Below, in pieces: positions 21,401 through 26,292 of a DNA stretch of 26,292 nt (position 1 is its first letter; every line of letters starts with the position of its first letter). Under the pieces are notes generated by a model. The model was not told the DNA's origin. It worked only from the letters and a program-made list of their open reading frames with translations, and did not search any database. The stretch lies in assembly GCA_946803715.1 (NCBI GenBank), contig CAMPET010000084.1, positions 66,899 to 93,190 on the forward strand, written 5' to 3'. The stretch comes from Beroe ovata (Eukaryota; Ctenophora; Nuda; Beroida; Beroidae). Made by a program: the position numbers and the translations under genes.

Positions 21401-22831
21401 ACAAACGAGAAAGAAATTGGAAAAATGCCAACATTTTAGTGCTGAATAGCTGAAATTTTGGGAGCTATTAATTCCAAGATTTGAACGGATGGAGTATCAA
21501 TTAATCCACTCATTGTCAGGGGATCGATCAAGTTCAATGAAGTTGATCCTCAGACCAAAGTTGACAGAACAAGTCTGCATGCACCGTATCAAGTTATCGA
21601 TGGAGATCCTATGTAAGAATAAAGAAACACCATCAAGATATGCCTAACACTTAATTCCGTAGTCAAATTTATACAAAGTAGGATATCCGTAATCCACGAA
21701 TTTTATCCACCCGACACCATTTCCGCAGTAATCCTTGTGGAAGGACGGGTCTGAAGGGCCGGGGATATCTACACAGATGGGGACCAAACAAATTCGCTGT
21801 TACCATAGTAACAAGGTCAGTAGTGGGGTCTCCATAGTGACCATGCTATCGATGTGCTGGATTTCAGCAGAATGATCACTCAATGTCGCTCAGGTGGGCA
21901 CGCCCCGGGACCGGCAACACGTTTTCCATCAAGAACAAGCAAGTTATAGAAGTTTTGCTGGCCAAAACAAACAAAAGTTCCATCTTCACTCTGCCGAAAG
22001 TAAGACTTCGTCTGTCGTATTCAATCAATTCCGTCGAATGAACATAACTCTGACAACCAAGACACACCACTTTGGGTATCGAAGTCATTATCCAATCTCA
22101 AACTGATCAGTCACCTTCACTAACCTTCTCAGTTACGGTGCGATTCAACACCAGACGTGGATATTCACAAGAAAGTGGTTAAAACCGTGTGTTACAACTT
22201 CGAGGAGGTCAGTGAAACTGAGAACGAGAACTCCAACAAGCTCATCGCCAAGGCATTCGAAGACCATAAGGAGATCTACAAGGTAAGTGTGAGGTGGTGC
22301 CAGGGGAAGTGGTGTCAGTGGTAAGTGGTGTCAACAGTTGGTGGTGTCAGTACAGAAATGGTGTCAAAGCAGACTGGAGTCGGTAAAAGTGATGTAAAGG
22401 ACTGTTACTCAACACCCTATGAAATATCGCAGGGCTATTTTGACGATTCTGTTAACACTGACAACGCCTGGGTGGAGCTCCATGTTACCACCGTCCACCT
22501 GGAGGGGAACCTGTCAACAACGCCAACTGAGGTAGAAAAGAATTGGGATTTCAACGATTTTCATGGGTGTCGTCCAACTTGATTGTCTCGAGCACTTATC
22601 GCTTGTCCTTCTACATTTTGACATCAATTTTCCTCAAAAAAGTAACTTTACTCCACTGTTGACTTAAAACTTTCCCTGACCTCTTCGCAGAAGGGAATAG
22701 GTTTTGACGAGGTAAGCTGGACCATGCTCAATAAGAAGGCTAAAGTTCGCAAAAACGACGCGTGGCTCCTCAAGACGACCTGCAACAAACTGCAATGCTA
22801 CAATCCGTGGAGAGGCGAGGTGTTGCTGTAG
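9147..22831 (+). CDS. TRPM2: TRPM2-like cation channel with C-terminal NUDT9-homology domain, 37 coding exons
   Basis: Exons: 9147-9410, 9566-9654, 9811-9941, 10570-10686, 11043-11176, 12580-12702, 13449-13554, 13757-13918, 14084-14180, 14397-14544, 14692-14868, 14970-15065, 15179-15286, 15529-15567, 15937-16050, 16173-16369, 16982-17076, 17240-17373, 17573-17655, 17938-17964, 18368-18489, 18631-18752, 18869-19035, 19129-19285, 19405-19561, 19665-19807, 19994-20114, 20242-20406, 20578-20707, 20856-21034, 21264-21387, 21520-21612, 21729-21815, 21894-21999, 22133-22282, 22433-22531, 22691-22831. They total 4704 nt (1567 residues; human TRPM2 is about 1500). All introns are GT-AG and all junctions keep frame. 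The product should be a tetrameric plasma-membrane Ca2+-permeable channel gated by ADP-ribose and Ca2+, by family analogy. The NUDT9-like tail identifies the TRPM2 subtype rather than TRPM8 or TRPM4. The start could lie further upstream, because the frame is open through an acceptor-like site at 9128. Confidence 0.93.
9239..9264. promoter_or_regulatory. Palindromic E-box (CLEAR-type) plus CRE inside exon 1
   Basis: GTGTCACGTGACAC at 9239-9252 is a perfect 14-bp palindrome whose core GTCACGTGAC equals the CLEAR consensus bound by TFEB/MITF factors in vertebrates. A full CRE palindrome TGACGTCA follows at 9257-9264. Both lie in coding sequence about 100 bases after the ATG, so they may be proximal to the transcription start. 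Function is inferred from motif only. Confidence 0.3.
9566..14180 (+). CDS. TRPM2: TRPM2-like exons 2-9: N-terminal TRPM homology region with SLOG fold
   Basis: Covers residues about 89-407. It opens with a [17 protein letters not shown] segment matching the conserved W-x(n)-REC start of TRPM homology. The family signatures follow: [12 protein letters not shown] and [11 protein letters not shown] in exon 5, [13 protein letters not shown] and NWGKTWRRE in exon 6, HFLVDDG in exon 7, [14 protein letters not shown] in exon 8, and [13 protein letters not shown] in exon 9. In TRPM proteins this region (MHR1/2) forms a Rossmann-like SLOG domain, and in TRPM2 it contributes an ADP-ribose site; the RRE in exon 6 matches the human HRRE. 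The assembled order is collinear with human TRPM2, with no gap except a shorter linker before HFLVDDG. Confidence 0.92.
10474..10541. repeat. Two perfect hairpins upstream of the exon 4 acceptor
   Basis: First hairpin: arms CACCATGACAA (10474-10484) and TTGTCATGGTG (10494-10504), loop 9. Second: arms GAGAGAATTGGG (10511-10522) and CCCAATTCTCTC (10530-10541), loop 7. They lie back to back, 28-95 bases before the AG at 10568-10569, overlapping the usual branch-point zone. The short open frames through here are by-products. Confidence 0.8.
11197..11319. repeat. Dispersed element copy 1 in intron 5
   Basis: Shares GAGACCCTTGAAATCGA at its left end and ACTACGCATTCCCATGTATT plus TTTTCGACGCTGAATCGATT at its right end with the copy at 12057. 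Both copies stop matching at TTGCCGG. No terminal inverted repeat or target duplication is evident, so it may be a transposon remnant or a local duplication. Confidence 0.75.
11326..11460. repeat. GC-rich minisatellite, 15-bp then 30-bp units
   Basis: Four copies of a 15-bp unit, GGACKCTACGGCGGA, run from 11327 to 11386. They are followed by 30-bp units in which the same CTACGGCGG core alternates with TTTTCAATTTAGGGTGGACG (11388-11450). It starts just after dispersed copy 1. A short Gly/Tyr-rich open frame here is only a repeat translation. Confidence 0.85.
11830..11938. repeat. GGGTATTCCG inverted and direct repeats
   Basis: GGGTATTCCG (11830-11839) faces its exact complement CGGAATACCC (11851-11860) across an 11-base loop. 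A third copy in direct orientation begins at 11926. An ambiguous base (n) lies at 11939. It could be a folded transposon fragment; nothing else identifies it. Confidence 0.65.
12057..12207. repeat. Dispersed element copy 2 in intron 5
   Basis: Second copy of the element at 11197, same orientation, about 860 bp away. It has an extra block of about 28 bases after the left end. The right half, from about 12126 to 12207, is nearly identical to copy 1. Confidence 0.75.
12468..12569. repeat. 28-bp minisatellite abutting the exon 6 acceptor
   Basis: TATTCAAT recurs at 12478, 12506, 12534 and 12562, exactly 28 bp apart, with intervening CGTATCATTACGTATCGC. The last unit ends 10 bases before exon 6 begins at 12580, so the branch point must lie in or beside the array. 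Confidence 0.9.
13353..13420. repeat. Short tandem repeat TAGAATAAGGTGCTAT
   Basis: Four degenerate copies of about 17-22 bp in intron 6, immediately upstream of the pyrimidine tract of exon 7. Confidence 0.75.
14397..17373 (+). CDS. TRPM2: TRPM2-like exons 10-18: MHR3/4 helical region
   Basis: Covers residues about 408-777, the ankyrin-like helical repeats between the SLOG domain and the membrane. Supporting segments are [17 protein letters not shown] (human: LAVAWNRVDIARSEIF), [26 protein letters not shown] in exon 16 and [20 protein letters not shown] in exon 18. Exon 18 continues with [10 protein letters not shown], matching the human FLTKVWWGQL just before the membrane. Exon 14 (15529-15567) is a 39-bp basic exon, [13 protein letters not shown], in a linker that varies among TRPMs, so it could be alternatively spliced. 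Exons 10-15 all begin in phase 0 apart from the first base of exon 10. Confidence 0.9.
16377..16550. repeat. TTGACACC repeat array R3, intron 16
   Basis: About ten copies of TTGACACCACTTTACC-like units with period near 16 bp. The array starts 7 bases after the exon 16 donor. Variants include TTGACATCAC and TTGATAACAC. Confidence 0.9.
17573..19285 (+). CDS. TRPM2: TRPM2-like exons 19-24: pre-S1 to S5, with Ca2+-binding site
   Basis: Covers residues about 778-1003. Exon 19 encodes the hydrophobic pre-S1 ([15 protein letters not shown]). Exon 20 is a 27-bp microexon. Exons 21-22 encode S1 ([13 protein letters not shown]) and S2 ([14 protein letters not shown]). Exon 23 encodes S3 ([14 protein letters not shown]) and exon 24 encodes S4 ([15 protein letters not shown]) and the start of S5 ([15 protein letters not shown]). 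The residues that bind cytosolic Ca2+ in TRPM2, TRPM4 and TRPM8 are present: Glu892 and Gln895 at the end of S2, Asn917 and Asp920 in S3. [11 protein letters not shown] matches the human S4-S5 linker LGPKIIIVKRM. Confidence 0.93.
17662..17790. repeat. TAATTAGCATAAA degenerate repeats, intron 19
   Basis: Several spaced copies of TAATTAGCATAAA or TTAGCAT variants make this part of intron 19 strongly AT-rich. No further structure is apparent. Confidence 0.6.
17938..17964 (+). CDS. TRPM2: 27-bp microexon 20
   Basis: Bounded by TCCGTAG and GTAAGT, it supplies GVLKGPQR between two split codons and is the only segment that bridges exon 19 (phase 2) to exon 21 in frame with sequence. Without it the junction is also in frame, because 27 is a multiple of 3. 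It could therefore be optional; it lies in the pre-S1 to S1 linker. Confidence 0.65.
18013..18083. repeat. ATGCAT-rich simple repeat, intron 20
   Basis: GATGCATAATGATGCATCAT and related ATGCAT/ATGATG words recur across 70 bases. Confidence 0.6.
18493..18581. repeat. GGTGTCAA repeat array R4, intron 21
   Basis: Four good copies of AGTGGTGTCAAG, the complement of the R2/R3 unit. The first overlaps the splice donor: GTAAGTGGTGTCAAG begins at 18490. The array takes up most of this 141-bp intron. Confidence 0.9.
19405..20114 (+). CDS. TRPM2: TRPM2-like exons 25-27: rest of S5, pore, outer loop and S6
   Basis: Covers residues about 1004-1143. Exon 25 reads [16 protein letters not shown], the end of S5, then the pore helix and NVFGEID, aligned with the human IFGQIPGYID filter; Glu1043 replaces the human filter Gln. 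Exon 26 encodes the extracellular loop, with Cys1058 and Cys1088 placed as the disulfide pair of TRPM pore loops and an N-glycosylation sequon at Asn1090. Exon 27 is S6, with [17 protein letters not shown] matching the human TNILLLNLLIAMFNYTF. These are the most conserved parts of the channel. Confidence 0.94.
19811..19966. repeat. GGTGTCAA repeat array R5, intron 26
   Basis: About nine copies of GTGGTGTCAAGCCAAAAAA-like units of roughly 16-17 bp, starting three bases after the exon 26 donor (GTAAGTGGTGTC). It fills most of the 186-bp intron. The open frame continuing from exon 26 through here, with its repeated Trp-Cys-Gln, is intron read-through. Confidence 0.9.
20242..21034 (+). CDS. TRPM2: TRPM2-like exons 28-30: TRP helix and C-terminal helices
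   Basis: Covers residues about 1144-1301. Exon 28 holds the TRP helix region, [19 protein letters not shown], matching the human WKFQRHDLIEEYHGRP, then a hydrophobic segment and a Cys/Lys cluster ([10 protein letters not shown]) resembling TRPM8. The human Glu-Glu pair in the TRP helix aligns with Leu-Gln here. Exons 29-30 encode [20 protein letters not shown] and [16 protein letters not shown], plausible as the rib and coiled-coil helices that assemble the tetramer. A Gly-rich linker ([13 protein letters not shown]) leads into the NUDT9-like domain. Confidence 0.85.
20979..22831 (+). CDS. TRPM2: TRPM2-like exons 30 (end)-37: NUDT9-homology domain with degenerate Nudix box
   Basis: Covers residues about 1284-1567. 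It begins [10 protein letters not shown], like the NUDT9/TRPM2 entry to this domain. Family matches in order: [42 protein letters not shown] (human NPMGRTGLRGRGSLSCFGPN); VTRW across the exon 33/34 junction; [15 protein letters not shown]; and [17 protein letters not shown] (human KGYMDDPRNTDNAWIET). In TRPM2 this domain binds ADP-ribose and helps gate the channel. After LP the usual GG and the REXXEE metal-binding residues are absent; the positions read [20 protein letters not shown]. Hydrolase activity is therefore unlikely (inference). It ends GEVLL and TAG at 22829. Confidence 0.9.
21182..21263. repeat. Three tandem 32-33 bp units that carry the exon 31 acceptor
   Basis: Units begin near 21182, 21214 and 21247, each with CTTGTCACGTG(T/A)-type core followed by TAG, CAG or CAG at the same place; the first two also share AACACGTTTTACC. 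The third unit's AG (21262-21263) is the acceptor needed for the conserved frame. The second unit's AG is exactly 33 bases upstream and would add 11 in-frame residues. Confidence 0.85.
22292..22370. repeat. GGTGTCAA repeat array R6, intron 35
   Basis: Five copies of AGTGGTGTCA(A/G) units, beginning 9 bases after the exon 35 donor in a 150-bp intron. Confidence 0.85.
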
Positions 22832-22847
22832 AGAGCAACATTCCTGT

Positions 22848-22883
22848 GTTGCCAGGGCAACAGCATTAGGTTGTCATGGTAAC
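22848..22883. promoter_or_regulatory. Pair of RFX X-box-like palindromes
   Basis: GTTGCCAGGGCAAC (22848-22861) and GTTGTCATGGTAAC (22870-22883) fit the RFX X-box pattern GTNRCC-N(0-3)-RGYAAC closely. They lie 17-52 bases after the stop codon. Whether they are bound is unknown; the motif recurs elsewhere in this gene. Confidence 0.4.
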
Positions 22884-23966
22884 ACGTCTTGTAATGTGCA
22901 ATATGACGATTTCACAGCCAGAATGTGACCCTCGAGAAACATGTTATTCATACTGAACTAAAAGCTTAGAAGAGGAAATGGTCTATGAGAAGCAAATAGT
23001 GGTGTAAATGATGGTCAGTGAATACTCTCTTCTGAATCAAAACGGGGAAATCAGTAGAAATTTTGGTTCAAATCTGCTGTCAGGATTGGGCAGTATGCTG
23101 TAAGCTGGTAGATCATTCGGGAAATGCATGGAGTGATGATTTGTTGATTGATGATAACTGACTGAAGCAAACTGTTGCCAGAAAACTTTCTCATCGCTAA
23201 CACGGGATATTACCATATTTGAGTAGTGAAATTTTAATGCGGCCACGCGTTTTTGTTGTTGGATATTTTTAACGATGTAGTATTCTGTAGGTGTTTTATG
23301 AAGAGTTAAAAAACAATGGGTTTCAGAGATTATTATTGTTTAGGATAATATGTGTGAGCAGAGTATTTGATTGTTTTAGTATTTCGATTTTTACTTGGAT
23401 TTCTTAAACCTTATACGTTTCATTCCATCTGATTTGTGTTATTTGACTGCTGCGTACTGGAAAATGGATTCTAACTGCAAAACTCTAAGCAAAATTGTAC
23501 CTAATTTTAAAGTGGGACTTACTTTTTACAGTCTTTCTAGCTTCTACCTTCTTCGTGATTAGTATCTTCTTTCTGAATCTTCATATGCTTCAGGGATGCC
23601 TGAACTTCCCCTGGGTCAACAATCCTTGATTTTCCTGAGGGCAAAGAAACTAGTCAAATCAGGGCGGGTACCTACAACTGAATATTTTAGATATCTCATA
23701 TCTTACAAACTTACAAACCATATATATACAAACCAAAGAAAGCAAGAATCTGTTGAGTGTCAAGACCTCTTCACAATGTGACTGTAGTCCCAATGATCAT
23801 TGTGCTATAAGATATGACAATGTTATGATAAAACTGAGATTAGGAAAATTCTAGACTAACGAGAAATTGTATTGGAGTATGTATCGAGAAATGACAATTT
23901 GAACGTTGATATTCTTTTTCAATGGAAGTGTGAAGCAAGGGGTACATCGCAAATAAGACACAACGA

Positions 23967-23989
23967 AATAAAATGTACAACAAAATAAA
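23967..23989 (+). terminator. Paired polyadenylation signals AATAAA
   Basis: Canonical AATAAA at 23967-23972 and 23984-23989. They lie about 1.1 kb after the channel stop and about 180 bases before the next gene's start, the expected place for a 3' end between tandem genes. No transcript evidence is available. Confidence 0.4.
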
Positions 23990-24049
23990 TGAACGAACAC
24001 GCAACTATACACGAGACATCAAAATGGAATGTAGGTACACTGTACACTC

Positions 24050-24172
24050 GCGAAGGAGTACACATTTGGTGAACAGTGGTGGTTACGTTGCGCGCGGGAA
24101 CAATAAAGTACGGTGAGGACGATTGCGCGGCTTGCTAGATCGATTCTGATTGGCTGATTGATATATGCCGAG
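24050..24172 (+). promoter_or_regulatory. CpG-dense promoter-like segment upstream of gene B
   Basis: CpG is clearly denser here than around it (GTTGCGCGCGGG, GATTGCGCGG). An inverted CCAAT box in TCTGATTGGCTGATTG (24144-24159), the NF-Y type, sits about 20 bases before the ATG. This is typical of a housekeeping-type promoter. Confidence 0.4.
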
Positions 24173-24262
24173 ATGGCGACTGCGTGTTCCTTTATTCGAG
24201 ATCTTTCTTCGGAGGAGGATTTTGAAGTTTCCAAGCCTGAACAGCTTCGTTACAGGCAATAG
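24173..24262 (+). CDS. Gene B: probable first coding exon, function unknown
   Basis: ATG in good context (GCCGAGATGGCG) begins MATACSFIRDLSSEEDFEVS and reads 29 codons to a TAG at 24260. The length and promoter context suggest a first exon spliced before the stop, for example at a GT at 24227 or 24262, but I could not place a downstream exon in the window. It might also be a noncoding transcript. An overlapping + frame from 24165 and a - frame (24019-24234) are considered shadows. No homology is recognised. Confidence 0.35.
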   Translation: MATACSFIRDLSSEEDFEVSKPEQLRYRQ

Positions 24263-26292
24263 TCTAGTTTATTCCCTGGTTTTACAGATCTTACTCTCGT
24301 TAGCCGATGCGACGAAACACTGGAACAGTGAAACAGTTTTGAATTAGGTCAATCGGTATAACGTTCGCCGGTTCGCGTTTCTTATTGTCCAAGCTCACAA
24401 ACTGTCAATCATGGATCCAATATAGCAGTATGTGAGTTGTGAGTGATACAGATAACTTATTGCACTGGCAACTAGGTATATAGAACATAGGTACAGTCCG
24501 TCAGTTTAGTTATAATACGGAACGCATGAGACCTGCTTACAAGATAATTTCAATGAAGTTTAAATCCAGCTGACTTAGTAACACATATAGTATTGTAGTC
24601 ATACGTTCGCGTTTTCTCATGCTCATGATCATGTACCATGCCCTGTTATCATCTCATCATCTCATCAGTCATCATGCCAAATCTCAGATCATGAATCATG
24701 ATTAGAAATTAAAATTTGTAAATATACTGCCTAGCCAATCCGCCGGTTGCTAGCGGTATTTTTCTTATCACACCGTTAACCGTTAACGCCACGCAATGCT
24801 GATTTTGCCCGACAAAATCACTCAGCGACAGTAGGCATATCTGAACCCGGTAATTGTTTTTATGTTAGTTCCATGATTGGACCCATGTCCCATACATTTG
24901 TATCATAGGATGACGCGCCGCGCACAGCAAAATATATGCAACCCTATAAAGTCAATTCTTATGAATTCGCATTGGATCACACGTACGTCCACTCGCCGGG
25001 CTTCCTGGATATGTGTACTTGTATTTCTTGGAATGCGAATTTAAATAGAACTGCAGCGCTTTCATTCCACGAATTGACGTGATTCACAGAAGTAAAGATT
25101 TAAAGCTCCCCCAGCCTACCCAGAAGGAGGACTGATTTCTCGGCTAATTTGCCATTGCTGATATGGGTGGCGCATGAATCAACGTCAGTATCCGTTATTT
25201 AGGTTTCTGCACTGTTATATGCGGTTCACTGCTCAATTCTTACTACTGCTACTTAACATATATCCCCGTTTGATACCCACAAACACACACCTTAGATTTG
25301 ATACCATTCTTTGATTCGTGGAAATGCCCCTGTACTGATACGTTTTGCTACACAACATGCCGAATGCCGATCAATGCAATAGTACCGTCCCCGTATTCCG
25401 ACATGGTGACTCCTTGTTCGCGTCACACTCACACACACTCACAATATTCCATAGCTATGATTCAGGATAACTCAAGTTAAAAGCTTTTCCACATGAGAGG
25501 TGTATACCGAGAACTATAGTGCTCGAAGTGATTGTACACATTATATTGTGTGTGTTCCGTGTTTCGCTTTTTCATGGAAGCTAACTGCGACCATACCCAA
25601 TTTTCCGCTCACCATTGGGCCTTTCATACCTTGATCTACCTGCGGTTGGGCATTATGCTCTATTTCATGTTTATGTAGGTAGACCGTATGTCTTCAATAA
25701 TAGCCAATATATTGCAATAGGTGCTAACATTGACCCAAACAGTAAGGAAATATAACAGCTCAAATTCCTAGTCGGCCATGTCAAATTTTGACATATCGGT
25801 GCGTTCCTCTCAGTTTGAAGCCCAGCAAGTTCTCTAAAAACCGTTTACTAGGCCAATCCTTACAAAAAACTAATTAGCAACACACATATATTCCAACGGT
25901 GTCGGATACAAATGAAGGCCCTTTTGCGGGCTCAGGCCTCGGTAGCCAGAGGTGTGAAAAGTATTTAGGATATGAAATATTAAGATAACCTTATCAGTTA
26001 CTTTGGTAAAGTCCTGTGACCTGTCGACCATTTTTTGATCTTGTGCGTGACCCTTTATTTCCCTTCGTTCACCGATTATCATAGACTTACAATGATCATT
26101 CACGTACAATTTCCTCCAATGAAATGACCGTCCATTGAATTCTCCATTTATGCACGGTTTAGGACGTATGATCAGGGAGACGCACGGTGTGCACTGTGCG
26201 TGTGTGTATTTGTGGGTACACACACACAAACACACACACACACACACACACCGAGACAAAAACAGCCACACACAGAAACAGCACCTAGTAGA
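24263..26292. other. No supported gene
   Basis: AT-rich with ATCATG-type simple sequence (about 24618-24700), a doubled CCGTTAA (about 24774-24786), and a TATAAA at 24945. If gene B is real this is probably intron. The longest open frame, 25870-26271 on -, begins inside a CA repeat and is not accepted. Confidence 0.45.
26218..26252. repeat. (CA)n microsatellite
   Basis: Nearly pure CA tract with one AA interruption, preceded by a GT-rich stretch, so the region can fold. Confidence 0.9.

Larger units (their letters stand above)
22832..23990 (+). other. Probable 3' UTR and downstream region of the channel gene
   Basis: No coding potential is convincing. It starts with two X-box-like palindromes (22848 and 22870) and is AT-rich after that. 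It ends with paired AATAAA signals. A shorter UTR using a variant signal cannot be excluded. Confidence 0.5.

Noticed and set aside
21816-21867. A 52-bp intron with acceptor at the CAGCAG near 21865-21870
   Set aside because: It puts exon 34 out of frame and meets a stop. The acceptor at 21893 gives VTRW followed by WARPG in phase, matching the family, so it was used instead.
25870-26271. 133-codon open frame on -
   Set aside because: Starts in or beside a CA microsatellite (Cys-Val repeats) and the remainder has no recognisable family or support.

Overview
The window is eukaryotic nuclear DNA, almost certainly from an invertebrate animal. It is AT-rich, has (CA)n microsatellites and many minisatellites, and carries GT-AG introns of about 80-1400 bp. 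I see no bacterial features. The main gene has an architecture (TRPM channel fused to a NUDT9-like domain) known from animals and choanoflagellates. The compact introns would suit an early-branching or marine invertebrate (sponge, cnidarian or similar), but the sequence alone does not fix the phylum.

Layout on the + strand. (1) 1-3338: a promoter-like segment with CCAAT and CACGTG motifs near 150-330, a TTGACACC repeat array (551-750), then AT-rich DNA with no recognisable gene. (2) 3339-5594: a phase-consistent chain of six short exons (gene A), possibly with a further exon at 6469-6573. It encodes a charged, low-complexity polypeptide I do not recognise. It may be a separate small gene or the 5' exons of the next one. 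(3) 9147-22831: a complete TRPM2-type cation channel gene, reconstructed here as 37 coding exons and 1567 residues, all 36 introns GT-AG and every junction in phase. (4) 22832 to about 23990: its probable 3' UTR with two AATAAA signals. (5) From about 24050: a CpG-dense promoter-like segment with an inverted CCAAT box, followed by an ATG (24173) that probably opens another + strand gene leaving the window. The rest, to 26292, shows no gene I can support.

The TRPM2-like protein has the expected order: N-terminal TRPM homology regions with SLOG fold, pre-S1 and S1-S6 with an FGEID filter, TRP helix, C-terminal helical segment, and a NUDT9-homology domain. The channel-type Ca2+ site (E-x-x-Q in S2, N-x-x-D in S3) is intact. 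The Nudix catalytic box is not: the REXXEE-type residues are missing. This suggests an ADP-ribose sensor without hydrolase activity.

The most unusual structure lies in the introns. A 16-18 bp family (TTGACACCACTTTACC or its complement) fills or lines several introns, usually starting within 10 bp of a 5' splice site. Other tandem repeats end at, or supply, 3' splice sites (exons 6 and 31). Palindromes of the RFX X-box type, GTTRCC-N-GGYAAC, recur through the channel gene.
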